From contig LNFL01000166.1 in assembly GCA_001464275.1 (NCBI GenBank), forward strand, positions 30,168 through 94,167: a stretch of DNA of 64,000 bases. Direction: 5' to 3'. This stretch comes from Actinobacteria bacterium Ga0077560 (GTDB lineage Bacteria > Actinomycetota > Thermoleophilia > Miltoncostaeales > Miltoncostaeaceae). The notes under the pieces are model-generated. The model was not told the DNA's origin and did no database searches. It saw only the letters and a program-made list of their open reading frames with translations. Made by a program: the position numbers and the translations under genes. Positions 8,438 to 16,745 of this stretch are shown piece by piece; the stretch's first letter is position 1, and each line of letters starts with the position of its first letter.

Positions 8438-9699
8438 AGGCGCCAGACCTTCGGGTCGTCGGGGACCGCGTTGCGGAGGTCCACCACCAGGGGCGAGTGC
8501 TCGACGATGCCGGCCCAGTCGATGCCGTCGTGGTCGGTCACCACCACGGCGACCTCCTGCTCGGCCAGCAGGTCGGGCGTGAGCGGCACGCTGGTGAGCC
8601 CCTTCTTGGTGAGCTCCGGCACGAACGGGTCGTGGTAGGTCACCGACGCACCCTCGGCGGCCAGCATGTCGATGATGCGCAGCGCCGGGCTCTCCCGCAT
8701 GTCGTTCACGTTCTTCTTGTAGGCCACGCCGATCACCAGCACGCGGCTGCCGTTCAGCGCCTGCCGGCGGCTGTTGAGCGCCCGCGCGACCTTGGCGACG
8801 CAGAACGCCGGCATCTGCGAGTTCACCTTGCCGGCCAGCTCGATGAACTCGGTGTGGAAGTCGTACTCCCGGGCCTTCCACGTGAGGTAGAAGGGGTCGA
8901 TCGGGATGCAGTGGCCGCCCAGGCCGGGGCCCGGCCGGAACGGCATGAACCCGAACGGCTTGGTCGCGGCCGCGTCGATGACCTCCCACACGCTCACGCC
9001 CATGCGGTCGCACAGGAGGGCCATCTCGTTCACCAGCGCGATGTTGACGCTGCGGAAGATGTTCTCCAGCAGCTTGGTCATCTCCGCGACCTCTGGGGTC
9101 GAGACCTGCACCACCGTGTCGCAGGCGGTGCCGTAGAGCTCCGCCGCGCGGCGGCTGCACTCCGGGGTGAGGCCCCCGACGACCTTCGGGGTCGTGCGGG
9201 TGGTCCAGTCCTCGCGGCCCGGGTCCACGCGCTCGGGCGAGAAGGCCAGGTGGAAGTCGCGGCCGGCCTTGAGGCCGGACCGCTCGAGGATGGGGGCGAG
9301 CTCGTCGCGCGTGGTGCCGGGGTAGGTGGTGCTCTCGAGGATCACCAGCTGCCCCTGGCGGAGCCGCTGCGCGAGGCTGTCCGCCGCGCCGAGCACCGCG
9401 GAGAGATCGGGCTCCCGGTGGTCGTCGAGCGGGGTGGGAAGGCAGATGATCACCGCGTCGACGGCACGGATGCTGTCCCACGAGGTGGTGGCCCGCACGA
9501 GGCCCGCCTCGACGAGGGGGCCCAGCGTGTCGCTGGGGACGTCCTCGATGTAGGACTGGCCGGCGTTGACCTGGTCGACCTTGGACTGGACTGCGTCGAG
9601 GCCCAGCACGGCGACCCCCGCCTGCGCGAAGGTGACCGCGAGGGGGAGTCCGACGTAGCCGAGCCCCACGACACCGACACGCGGTGCGGGGTTGTTCAT
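8434..9699 (-). CDS. UDP-N-acetylglucosamine 6-dehydrogenase (WbpA-like)
   Basis: It belongs to the UDP-glucose/GDP-mannose dehydrogenase family and oxidises C6 of a UDP-sugar with two NAD. Of 421 aa, the N-terminal NAD domain shows VGVVGLGYVGLPLAV and ICLPTPLDDHREPD. The catalytic segment GPGLGGHCIPIDPFYLTWKA contains the essential Cys, and the C-terminal domain includes VLVIGVAYKKNVNDMRESPAL. The last motif and the neighbours favour UDP-GlcNAc over UDP-glucose. The start at 9699 (MNNPAP) is preferred to an upstream ATG at 9732. It is the first gene of the three-gene operon. Confidence 0.88.
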   Translation of the reverse strand: MNNPAPRVGVVGLGYVGLPLAVTFAQAGVAVLGLDAVQSKVDQVNAGQSYIEDVPSDTLGPLVEAGLVRATTSWDSIRAVDAVIICLPTPLDDHREPDLSAVLGAADSLAQRLRQGQLVILESTTYPGTTRDELAPILERSGLKAGRDFHLAFSPERVDPGREDWTTRTTPKVVGGLTPECSRRAAELYGTACDTVVQVSTPEVAEMTKLLENIFRSVNIALVNEMALLCDRMGVSVWEVIDAAATKPFGFMPFRPGPGLGGHCIPIDPFYLTWKAREYDFHTEFIELAGKVNSQMPAFCVAKVARALNSRRQALNGSRVLVIGVAYKKNVNDMRESPALRIIDMLAAEGASVTYHDPFVPELTKKGLTSVPLTPDLLAEQEVAVVVTDHDGIDWAGIVEHSPLVVDLRNAVPDDPKVWRL

Positions 9700-9791
9700 C
9701 GATGGTCCTGGGACGTCGGGATGGAGGGGCACGCCAGCAACGGCGCGTTATCGTAGCCATTGCCGCCATCCACCGAAAGGAGCCGGGGCCC

Positions 9792-10388
9792 GTGGCCGAT
9801 GCCGTCCTCGCCGGTCTTCCGCGCCTCGTCCGTGTGGTGGAGGAGGTGCGCATGCGCGGGGTCGCCGCCATCGGCGTGGGGACCGCCGCAGCCGGGTGGT
9901 GGATGCTCGCGTTTCTCATCGACCAGGACGTGTCGGTTCTGAACACCCTCGTGGCGGGAGGGGCGTTGGGCGTGCTGACGCTGGTGATCGCCGCGGTCTT
10001 CAGCGCGCGGCGGCTCGCGGCGGCCAAGGACGTCCGCAAACCGCCGCGCGGTGCGGTGTACGAGACCACCGCGGACGGCCGGGAGCGCCGCGTGCGCCTG
10101 GCCGGGATCGTGGTGTTCGGGGTGATCGTGCTGCTGGCCTTCGACCGGCTCACCGGCGGTGCGGGCGAGATGGCGGGCCTGGTGGCCGGCCTGTTCCTGC
10201 CCGTCGGCGCGGTGGATCTGCTGGAGGCGCGCTCCTGGGCGTCGCTGGAGCGGATGCGTGAGGAGGGGGCCGGGCTCTACGTGCTGGTGCGCCCGCAGGC
10301 CCTCATGGCGAGCATGGCGGGCGGCGAGGTCTACGAGCGCCCGCGGGGCGACCGCCAGGAGGCGCTGCCCTCGCCGTTCGACCTCTGA
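9792..10388 (+). CDS. Small integral membrane protein, unknown function
   Basis: The 198-aa protein has two hydrophobic segments near residues 20-65 (ending LGVLTLVIAAVFSARR) and two near 95-145 (VRLAGIVVFGVIVLLAFDRL and MAGLVAGLFLPVGAVDLL), separated by a charged loop. The GTG start follows an AAAGGAG Shine-Dalgarno at about 9776-9783 with good spacing. No family was recognised. It is divergent from the WbpA-like gene and about 90 bp upstream of the large regulator. Confidence 0.65.
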   Translation: MADAVLAGLPRLVRVVEEVRMRGVAAIGVGTAAAGWWMLAFLIDQDVSVLNTLVAGGALGVLTLVIAAVFSARRLAAAKDVRKPPRGAVYETTADGRERRVRLAGIVVFGVIVLLAFDRLTGGAGEMAGLVAGLFLPVGAVDLLEARSWASLERMREEGAGLYVLVRPQALMASMAGGEVYERPRGDRQEALPSPFDL

Positions 10389-10478
10389 GCACCGCCTCCC
10401 GGGAAGCGGTTAGGCTTACAGAACCTCCGGGTCCCGCTGCCGCGAGCCTCCGGAGACGTGGTTCTGGGGAGGCGACGA

Positions 10479-13400
10479 ATGGTCGAGCGCTCGGTCCTTG
10501 CGACACGGCTCACGCCCCCCGGCGTGGGCGCCCACGTCGTGCATCGCGCCGGGCTCGTCCGGCGGTTGCGGGAGGGCTTCGCCGGGCGCCTGTCGGTGGT
10601 GACCGGCGGTGCCGGGTTCGGGAAGACCACGCTGGTGGCCGACGCCGCCCGGCTGGGGCCGCTGCCGGTCGCCTGGGTCAGCTGCGACGCGGGCATCACC
10701 TCGGCCGGGGTCCTCGCCCGCCACCTGGTGGCCGCGCTCGCCGGGACGCTGCCCGGCTTCGGGGCGGCGTCCGCGGTGCCGGAGGACCCCGCCGGCGCGG
10801 CGTCCGCGGTCGTCAACGAGCTGGCCGCCCTGGCGCCGGACCGGCTGGTGCTGGTGCTCGACGACCTGCACACCCTGGCGCCCGGTGCCGCGGACGTGGT
10901 GCCCTTGCTGGTGGCCCACCTCCCGGAGGCGGTCCACCTCGTCCTGGTCTCCCGCGAGCGCACCCCGGTGCCGCTGGGGCGGCTGCGCCTGGGGGGCGTC
11001 GTGGAGATCGGCGAGCCGGACCTGGCGCTCACGCCGCAGGAGGTGGCCGAGATGCTGCGCCTGCGCGGGCTCGACCCGGCGCGGGCCGACCGGATCCACG
11101 CGCGCACGGAGGGGTGGCCGGCCGCCGCGGTGCTGCTCGCCCATCCGGGCGCCCGGGGCGACGGGGCGCTGGCCGCCACCGAACCGCTGCTGGAGTACCT
11201 CGCCGAGGAGGTCCTCACGGTGGTGGGGGACCGGGGCCGCCACCTCCTGGACGCCACGGCGCTCTGCGGCCGCGTGACCGAGCGCATGGCGACCCACCTC
11301 ACCGGCGACCCGCAGGCGGGGTCGACTCTGGGCCGCCTCGCCGACGGCAGCGTCCTGGTGACACGGCTGATGGGCCAGGGCGGCTGGTTCCGGTTCCACG
11401 CGCTGCTCCGGGAGTTCCAGGAGTCGCGGATCCGCGACCTCGATGCGGGACCGCTGCGGGAGCTGCGGCGCCGCACGGCCGCGGCCTGGCTGCTGGAGGG
11501 CGACGTGCCCTCGGCGGTGCCGCACCTCCTGGCGGCCGGCGATCACGCGCAGGCCGCCGACGCCCTGGTTCCGGTCGCCCACGCCCTCGCCGGCGGGGAC
11601 CGCGCCGGCGAACTGCGCGGTTGGCTGGAGGGTCTCCCGGCGGAGGTCGTCGACGCGCGGCCCGCCCTGGTCGCCGCCCACGGCACCGCGCTGTTCGGCG
11701 CCCACCGCTTCGATGCCGCGTTCGACCGGCTGTCGGCCGCGGTGTCGGGGTTCGCCGCGGCCGGCGACCCGGCCTCGGCGGCCGCGACCCTGTTCCGGCT
11801 GCTGGAGGTCCTGCAGACCACCGGCGAGTTCACCCGCGGGATCGCGGTCTGCGAGGCCGCACTGCCCGGACTCGAGGGCGGCGATCCCCTGCTGGAGGCC
11901 GCGCTGCGTCTGCGCCTGGCGGGGTTCCTGGGCGACGTGGGGCGGGCCGCGGAGGCCGCGGCGATCCTCGACGAGATCGAGGCATCCGATGCCGCCGCCG
12001 TCGCGCCCGTGCTGGTCCGGTACGCACGGTTCGTGCGCGCATGGGCGGTGGACCACCCCCGGGGGCGTACCCGGCACGCCATCGCCGAGACGACGCGCGT
12101 CGCGGATGCGATGGAGGGCGATCCGGACGGGGATCCGCTGCGGCTGCTGCCGTGGGTCTACGCCCTGCGGGGCGTCATGCACTTCGCCATGCTGGACCGA
12201 CCGGGAATGGCGCGCGACATCGCGCGGTTCACCGAGCTGGCGCCGCGGTACGGCATCGAGGCGGTCGCGGAGCCCATCGTGACCCGCGGGCACATGGGCG
12301 AGCTGCTGCTGGCCGGTCGCCTCGAGGAGCTGGACGCCGAGATGGGCCGGTGGCACGAGCACTTCGTCGCCTGGCGCGAGGTGGGCTGGAACTACCACTA
12401 CCTCCCCATCGCGGCCGGGGCCAGCGTGCGGCTGGGGCGCATTCCGCAGGCGGTGGAGAGCCTGCGGCTGCTCGCCGAGACCCTCCCCGAACGCGCGCCC
12501 CTCATCGACCAGGCGCGCGTGGCGCCCGACGGTGCGCTGCTGGCGCACCTGGCCGGGGAGCCCGGCCTGGCCGCGACCCTCGCGAGCCAGGGCCTCTCGG
12601 CGGCGGAGCGCACCGGTGCGCCCTGGGCGCTGGTCCACGCCAACGCGGTGGCCGCGGTGATCGCCGGGGAGACCGCCGACGGCGCCACCCATCTGGCCCG
12701 GGCGATCGCCGCGTCGGAGGGCGAGGGCGCCGCGGACGCGTGGTGCCACATCGACCGGGTGCTGGCGCCGGACCTGCTGGCCGCGGCGATGCGCGCCGGG
12801 ATCGGTTCCGGCGACGTGACCGTGCGCATGGCCGCGGCGTGCGGCGGCGAGGTGGTCACGCGCATGGCCGCGCTCCTGGCGGACGCCCCGCCCGCGGCCC
12901 GCGTGCTGCTCGCGCGGGCCGCCGCCGACGCGGGGGTGTCCGCCGGCGTCGTGGAGGGGCTGCTGCGCGACCGCGATGCCGGTGTCCGGGCGGCCGCCCG
13001 CGCCGCGTGGAGCCAGCGTCTGCGGCGCCCCCGGGCCCGGGTGGCCATCACCTCGCTGGGGTCGCTCACCCTCGCCCGGGAGGGCCGCCCCATCGACCCG
13101 GCGTCCGTCACCCGCCAGAAGTCGCTGGCGCTGCTGGCGGCGCTGCTGGCCGCCGGGGGGCGGGCGTCGCGCGACCTGCTGTGCGAGTGGCTGTGGCCGG
13201 AGCTCGCCCCGGACCGCGCCGCCGCCGCCCTGCGCTCGACGCTCCACGACCTGCGGCGGGTGATCGAGCCGGAGGTCGACGCCGGCGCGCCCCACGCGCT
13301 GCTGCGGGGCGATGGTGACGCCGTGGCGCTCGTCCTGGCCGACGGCGACACGTGGGACGTCGCGGCGTTCCGGGCCCACGTGGCGGCCGCCGCGGCCGCG

Positions 13401-13799
13401 GACGGGCCGGAGGAGCGCATCGGCGCCCTCACCGCCGCGGAGCGGTGCTGGGGCGGGGCGTTCCTGGCGGACTGGGAGGCCGAGGACTGGACGGCGGCCC
13501 CGCGCCGGGCGCTGGCCGCGGAGCTCGCGGACGTGCGCGTGCGGCTGGCGGCCGAGCTGGTGGCGGTGGGGCGCGCCGCGGACGCCGTGCCCCGCCTGCG
13601 CGTGCTGTGCGAGGCGGAGCCCGAGCGGGAGGAGTGGCATCGCCGGCTCATGGCGGCCTACCGGGACGCGGGCGAGCGCGGCCTGGCGCTGCGGCAGTAC
13701 CACGTGCTGCGCGCCGCGCTGCGGCGGGCGCAGGGCGTCCCGCCCGCCGCGGAGACCGAGGGCCTGTACCGGGACCTGCTGCGCGCGGAGGGCCTGTGA
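10479..13799 (+). CDS. Giant STAND/MalT-like regulator with C-terminal BTAD domain
   Basis: The 1106-aa protein is built in three parts. An AAA/STAND NTPase comes first, with Walker A GGAGFGKTTL at residues 43-52 and Walker B LVLVLDDLHTL near 125, then ALLREFQESRIRDL. A long alanine-rich helical repeat (TPR-like) region covers about 330-850. From about 853, a winged-helix/BTAD transcriptional-activator module follows (KSLALLAALLAAGGRASRD, WLWPELAPDRAAAALRSTLHDLRRVIEP, then the helical BTAD repeats). Such proteins are ATP-dependent activators that bind DNA with the C-terminal module. The ATG at 10479 is preceded by GGAGGCG. It lies among surface-polysaccharide genes, so it may control them (inference). 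Confidence 0.85.
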   Translation: MVERSVLATRLTPPGVGAHVVHRAGLVRRLREGFAGRLSVVTGGAGFGKTTLVADAARLGPLPVAWVSCDAGITSAGVLARHLVAALAGTLPGFGAASAVPEDPAGAASAVVNELAALAPDRLVLVLDDLHTLAPGAADVVPLLVAHLPEAVHLVLVSRERTPVPLGRLRLGGVVEIGEPDLALTPQEVAEMLRLRGLDPARADRIHARTEGWPAAAVLLAHPGARGDGALAATEPLLEYLAEEVLTVVGDRGRHLLDATALCGRVTERMATHLTGDPQAGSTLGRLADGSVLVTRLMGQGGWFRFHALLREFQESRIRDLDAGPLRELRRRTAAAWLLEGDVPSAVPHLLAAGDHAQAADALVPVAHALAGGDRAGELRGWLEGLPAEVVDARPALVAAHGTALFGAHRFDAAFDRLSAAVSGFAAAGDPASAAATLFRLLEVLQTTGEFTRGIAVCEAALPGLEGGDPLLEAALRLRLAGFLGDVGRAAEAAAILDEIEASDAAAVAPVLVRYARFVRAWAVDHPRGRTRHAIAETTRVADAMEGDPDGDPLRLLPWVYALRGVMHFAMLDRPGMARDIARFTELAPRYGIEAVAEPIVTRGHMGELLLAGRLEELDAEMGRWHEHFVAWREVGWNYHYLPIAAGASVRLGRIPQAVESLRLLAETLPERAPLIDQARVAPDGALLAHLAGEPGLAATLASQGLSAAERTGAPWALVHANAVAAVIAGETADGATHLARAIAASEGEGAADAWCHIDRVLAPDLLAAAMRAGIGSGDVTVRMAAACGGEVVTRMAALLADAPPAARVLLARAAADAGVSAGVVEGLLRDRDAGVRAAARAAWSQRLRRPRARVAITSLGSLTLAREGRPIDPASVTRQKSLALLAALLAAGGRASRDLLCEWLWPELAPDRAAAALRSTLHDLRRVIEPEVDAGAPHALLRGDGDAVALVLADGDTWDVAAFRAHVAAAAAADGPEERIGALTAAERCWGGAFLADWEAEDWTAAPRRALAAELADVRVRLAAELVAVGRAADAVPRLRVLCEAEPEREEWHRRLMAAYRDAGERGLALRQYHVLRAALRRAQGVPPAAETEGLYRDLLRAEGL

Positions 13800-13855
13800 C
13801 GCGTCTGTGACGCCCCACGGGCAGGATCGGCGTCGAACACTGTCTGGGGGGCAGC

Positions 13856-14062
13856 ATGGTTCGATCGCCGCAGGAGCCGGCCGAGCGGGGCGGCCAGGAC
13901 GGAGAGTGGGACGCGGTCCGCGCCCAGCGCTCCCGCATGATGCGCGACAGGGTCCGGGACCGGGCGATGCGGAACCCGGAGGTGGATGCGCTGGACTACT
14001 GGACGCGCGGCGCTCAGGGGTCCGGCGAGACGCCTCCGGGGATCCGCCGGCCCGCGCCCTGA
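13856..14062 (+). CDS. Small hydrophilic hypothetical protein
   Basis: A 68-aa, highly charged product (RMMRDRVRDRAMRN in the middle) starts at an ATG preceded by a GGGGGGC tract at Shine-Dalgarno distance. It fits exactly in the gap between the regulator and the convergent epimerase gene with no overlap. No family is recognised. It could be non-coding. Confidence 0.4.
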   Translation: MVRSPQEPAERGGQDGEWDAVRAQRSRMMRDRVRDRAMRNPEVDALDYWTRGAQGSGETPPGIRRPAP

Positions 14063-14066
14063 CGGC

Positions 14067-15140
14067 TCAGCGGCCGGCGAACTCCGCCACGAGGGCGGCG
14101 ATGCGGCCCGACGCGTCGCCGTCGCCGTAGAGCTCGGGCGGGTCATCCGGGAAGCGCGCCCCGTCGAGCGCGCGTCCCACCGCCCGGGCGTCCATGCCGG
14201 TGAGGGTGTTCACCCCGGCCTCCACGGTCTCCACCCACTCGGTGGTGTCGCGCAGCGTCACGCACGGCACGCGGTGGAAGAAGGCCTCCTTCTGCACCCC
14301 GCCGGAGTCGGTCACCACGGCCCGGGCGGTCACCAGCAGGGCGGTGAAGTCCAGGTACCCCACCGGCGGCACCAGGCGGACGTTCGGCAGGCCGGACGCC
14401 GCCTCCCACAGGCCGGCGGCCTCGAGCTTGGCGCGCGTGCGGGGATGCACCGGGAACACCGCGGGCCCGGGGATGGCCGCCAGGACCTCCACCAGGGCGC
14501 GCAGCGCCTCCGGGGTGTCGGTGGCCGCCGCCCGGTGCACGGTCACCAGCTCGTAGCCCCCCGGCTCCAGGCCGAACGCGGCCGCGCCGGGGCGGGCGAG
14601 GGCGGCCTCGCGGAACATGAGCGCGGCATCGAACATCACGTCGCCCACCATGTGCACGCCGCCGGTGACGCCCTCGCGGGCCAGGTTGGCGACGGCCGCG
14701 GCGGTGGGGCACAGCAGCAGCCCGGACAGGTGGTCGGTGACCACCCGGTTCTGCTCCTCGGGCATCGTCTTGTCGAACGAGCGCAGCCCGGCCTCGACGT
14801 GCGCGAGCGGGGTGGCCGTCTTGGCGGCGGCGAGCGCCCCGGCCAGCGTCGTGGTGGTGTCGCCGTAGACCAGCACCACGTCGGGGCGCTCCCGGCCGAT
14901 GAGGTCCTCCAGCGCGGTGAGCATGCCGGCCAGCTGCTGCAGGGGCGTCCCGGGGCCGATGCCCAGCGCGTGGTCGGGCTCGGGGATGCCCAGCTCGTCG
15001 AAGAACAGGTCGGCGAGCTCCGGGTCGTAGTGCTGCCCGGAGTGCACCAGGATCTCCTCGCACCCCCGCCGCAGTGCGCGGCACAGGGGGGCGGCCTTCA
15101 CGAACTGGGGGCGGTTCCCCACCACGGACATCACGCGCAT
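14067..15140 (-). CDS. wecB: UDP-N-acetylglucosamine 2-epimerase (non-hydrolysing)
   Basis: It interconverts UDP-GlcNAc and UDP-ManNAc (or a related 2-acetamido sugar, as WbpI does). All family blocks are present: GNRPQFVKAAPL, HSGQHYDPELADLFF, YGDTTTTLAGALAA, HVEAGLRSFDKTMPEEQNR, HPRT and TDSGGVQKEAFF. The length of about 357 aa is typical. It starts right after the YmdB-like gene on the same strand; ATG 15140 or 15149 are both possible. Given the WbpA/B/D-like operon 5 kb away, it may act on that sugar rather than in a separate pathway. Confidence 0.9.
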   Translation of the reverse strand: MRVMSVVGNRPQFVKAAPLCRALRRGCEEILVHSGQHYDPELADLFFDELGIPEPDHALGIGPGTPLQQLAGMLTALEDLIGRERPDVVLVYGDTTTTLAGALAAAKTATPLAHVEAGLRSFDKTMPEEQNRVVTDHLSGLLLCPTAAAVANLAREGVTGGVHMVGDVMFDAALMFREAALARPGAAAFGLEPGGYELVTVHRAAATDTPEALRALVEVLAAIPGPAVFPVHPRTRAKLEAAGLWEAASGLPNVRLVPPVGYLDFTALLVTARAVVTDSGGVQKEAFFHRVPCVTLRDTTEWVETVEAGVNTLTGMDARAVGRALDGARFPDDPPELYGDGDASGRIAALVAEFAGR

Positions 15141-15150
15141 GACGGGCACC

Positions 15151-15933
15151 CTACGGGGCGAGGCTGATGGCCTCGATGGCGGTCGCGCGGCCGGTGGCGT
15201 CGCAGCGCACCACGGCGCCCTGCACCAGGACCTCGCCGTCGGCCGGCTCGAACCGCCCCTTGGTGCCGGCCCGGAACCGGCTCACGATGATGTCGCTGCG
15301 CACCCCGATCACCGAGTCGTGGGGTCCGGACATCCCCAGGTCGGTCATGTAGGCGGTGCCGCCCGCGAAGACCCGCGCGTCGGCGGTCTGCACGTGGGTG
15401 TGCGTGCCCACCACGGCCGACACCCGGCCGTCCAGGTACCGCCCCATGGCGACCTTCTCGCTGGTTGCCTCGGCGTGGTGGTCCACGAACACGAACCTGG
15501 CCGCAGCGCGCGCCTCGTCCACCAGGGCGTCCACGATCGCGAACGGCGGCTCGGAGCACTCCATGAACACCGAGCCCTGGATGTTCACCACGGCGGCGGG
15601 GCCCGCGGGGGTGTCCACCACCGCGAGCCCGCGACCGGGCAGGTTCGTCCCCGGCAGGTTGGCGGGGCGCAGCACGCGCGGGTCGTCGCGCAGCACCGCG
15701 TGGAAGTCACGCCGCTTGAGGGAGTGGTTGCCGCCGGTCAGCACGTCCACGCCGGCGCCGAGCAGGTCGCCGGCCTGCCGCGCCGAGGTGCCCGTCCCGT
15801 CCGCGGCGTTCTCGGCGTTCACGACCACCAGGTCCGGCGCGTACCGCGCGCGCAGCCCCGGCAGGACCTCCAGCACCGCCCGCAGGCCGATGCCCGCGAC
15901 GACGTCGCCGATGATGAGCGCGGTGAACGCCAT
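15151..15933 (-). CDS. YmdB-like metallophosphoesterase
   Basis: This 260-aa calcineurin-like phosphodiesterase of the TIGR00282/YmdB family hydrolyses 2',3'-cyclic nucleotides in the characterised members. Metal-binding blocks are visible: an N-terminal IIGDVVAGIGLR, VVNAENAADGTG, TGGNHSLKRRDF, VDHHAEATSEK and GTHTHVQTADA. The usual GNHVW is here GNHSL. The ATG overlaps the stop of the upstream envelope protein gene by 1 nt, so the two are co-transcribed. Cytoplasmic (no signal peptide). Confidence 0.85.
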   Translation of the reverse strand: MAFTALIIGDVVAGIGLRAVLEVLPGLRARYAPDLVVVNAENAADGTGTSARQAGDLLGAGVDVLTGGNHSLKRRDFHAVLRDDPRVLRPANLPGTNLPGRGLAVVDTPAGPAAVVNIQGSVFMECSEPPFAIVDALVDEARAAARFVFVDHHAEATSEKVAMGRYLDGRVSAVVGTHTHVQTADARVFAGGTAYMTDLGMSGPHDSVIGVRSDIIVSRFRAGTKGRFEPADGEVLVQGAVVRCDATGRATAIEAISLAP

Positions 15934-16664
15934 CAGTCGAGCCCGGTCCGGATCACCTCGATGGCCACGTGGTTGCCGGCGTCGGCGGTGTACCGCGACA
16001 GCTCCTGGTCGACGACCCCCGAGAGGTCGAGCACCTGGCCCAGCGGGGTCAGCCCGGCGCGGACCGCCTGGCCCACGGAGGGGACCGGGGAGCCGGCGTG
16101 CGGGCCGATGTGGGTGACCACCACCAGCACGTCCCCGGCGTTCTGGGGCTCCAGGCTCACCTGGTAGCCCTGCACCTTGCCGCGGAGCACCCAGTCGCTG
16201 ACGCCCACCACGATGGCGTCCACCGGCGAGTAGACCAGCGTGCCGGCCGGCGCGCCGATGTCCACCGCGGCGCGCTCGGGGCCGGGCCGGCCGTCGCGGG
16301 GGGACGTGTGGTACTCCAGGTTCCCGATGGGCTGCAGCTCCACGGAGGTGGGGTTGTTCGAGGCGTGGAAGGCGATCGCGGTGATCCTGGTCTGGTCGAC
16401 CGGCAGCTTCAGCTCCACCAGCCCGGCGCGCGCGATGGGGACGTCCTTGGGGCGGTCGCCGGGTCCCAGGGGGATCTCGGCCGCGGTGATCCCACCGGGG
16501 TCCTGGTCGGACCCTCCGAGGACGACCCAGAGGGTCGCGGTGAGCAGCGCGACCACGATCGCCGGGACGGCGGCGGAGAGGACGGCCCTACGTCGCCTGC
16601 GGCGGAGTTCGGTTCGGCGCCGCGCCCGGCGATGGGCGAGCTGCTGCCTGGTCAACGGCGGCAT
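15933..16664 (-). CDS. Membrane-anchored envelope protein with degenerate M23/LytM-like domain
   Basis: The 243-aa protein has a very basic N-terminus (RRARRRTELRRRRRRA), one membrane segment (VPAIVVALLTATLWVVLGG, near residues 32-50), then an exported domain. The exported part includes YHTSPRDGR, DIGAPAGTLVYSPVDAIVVGV and GNHVAIEVIR, which recall the beta-sheet of M23 peptidases. The catalytic H-x-x-x-D and H-x-H pairs are not evident, so it may be non-catalytic. The start at 16664 is the first ATG that precedes the basic region. Confidence 0.6.
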   Translation of the reverse strand: MPPLTRQQLAHRRARRRTELRRRRRRAVLSAAVPAIVVALLTATLWVVLGGSDQDPGGITAAEIPLGPGDRPKDVPIARAGLVELKLPVDQTRITAIAFHASNNPTSVELQPIGNLEYHTSPRDGRPGPERAAVDIGAPAGTLVYSPVDAIVVGVSDWVLRGKVQGYQVSLEPQNAGDVLVVVTHIGPHAGSPVPSVGQAVRAGLTPLGQVLDLSGVVDQELSRYTADAGNHVAIEVIRTGLD

Positions 16665-16730
16665 TGGGCTCCCAGGTTCGCACATCTGCGGCCGGACCCG
16701 GACCCGGTGGGTGACGCCGAGAGGGCCGAC

Positions 16731-16736
16731 TAGAGT
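16731..16736 (+). promoter_or_regulatory. Candidate -10 element for the permease/ABC operon
   Basis: TAGAGT lies 9 nt before the ATG at 16746, in the gap between two divergent genes. Confidence 0.4.
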
Positions 16737-16745
16737 GACGGGGCG

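Noticed and set aside
10416..13703. A 1095-codon open frame antisense to the large regulator
   Set aside because: It has no domain and is Arg/Gly/Pro/His-rich; at this GC content antisense frames stay open by chance. The plus strand encodes a clear STAND/BTAD protein.
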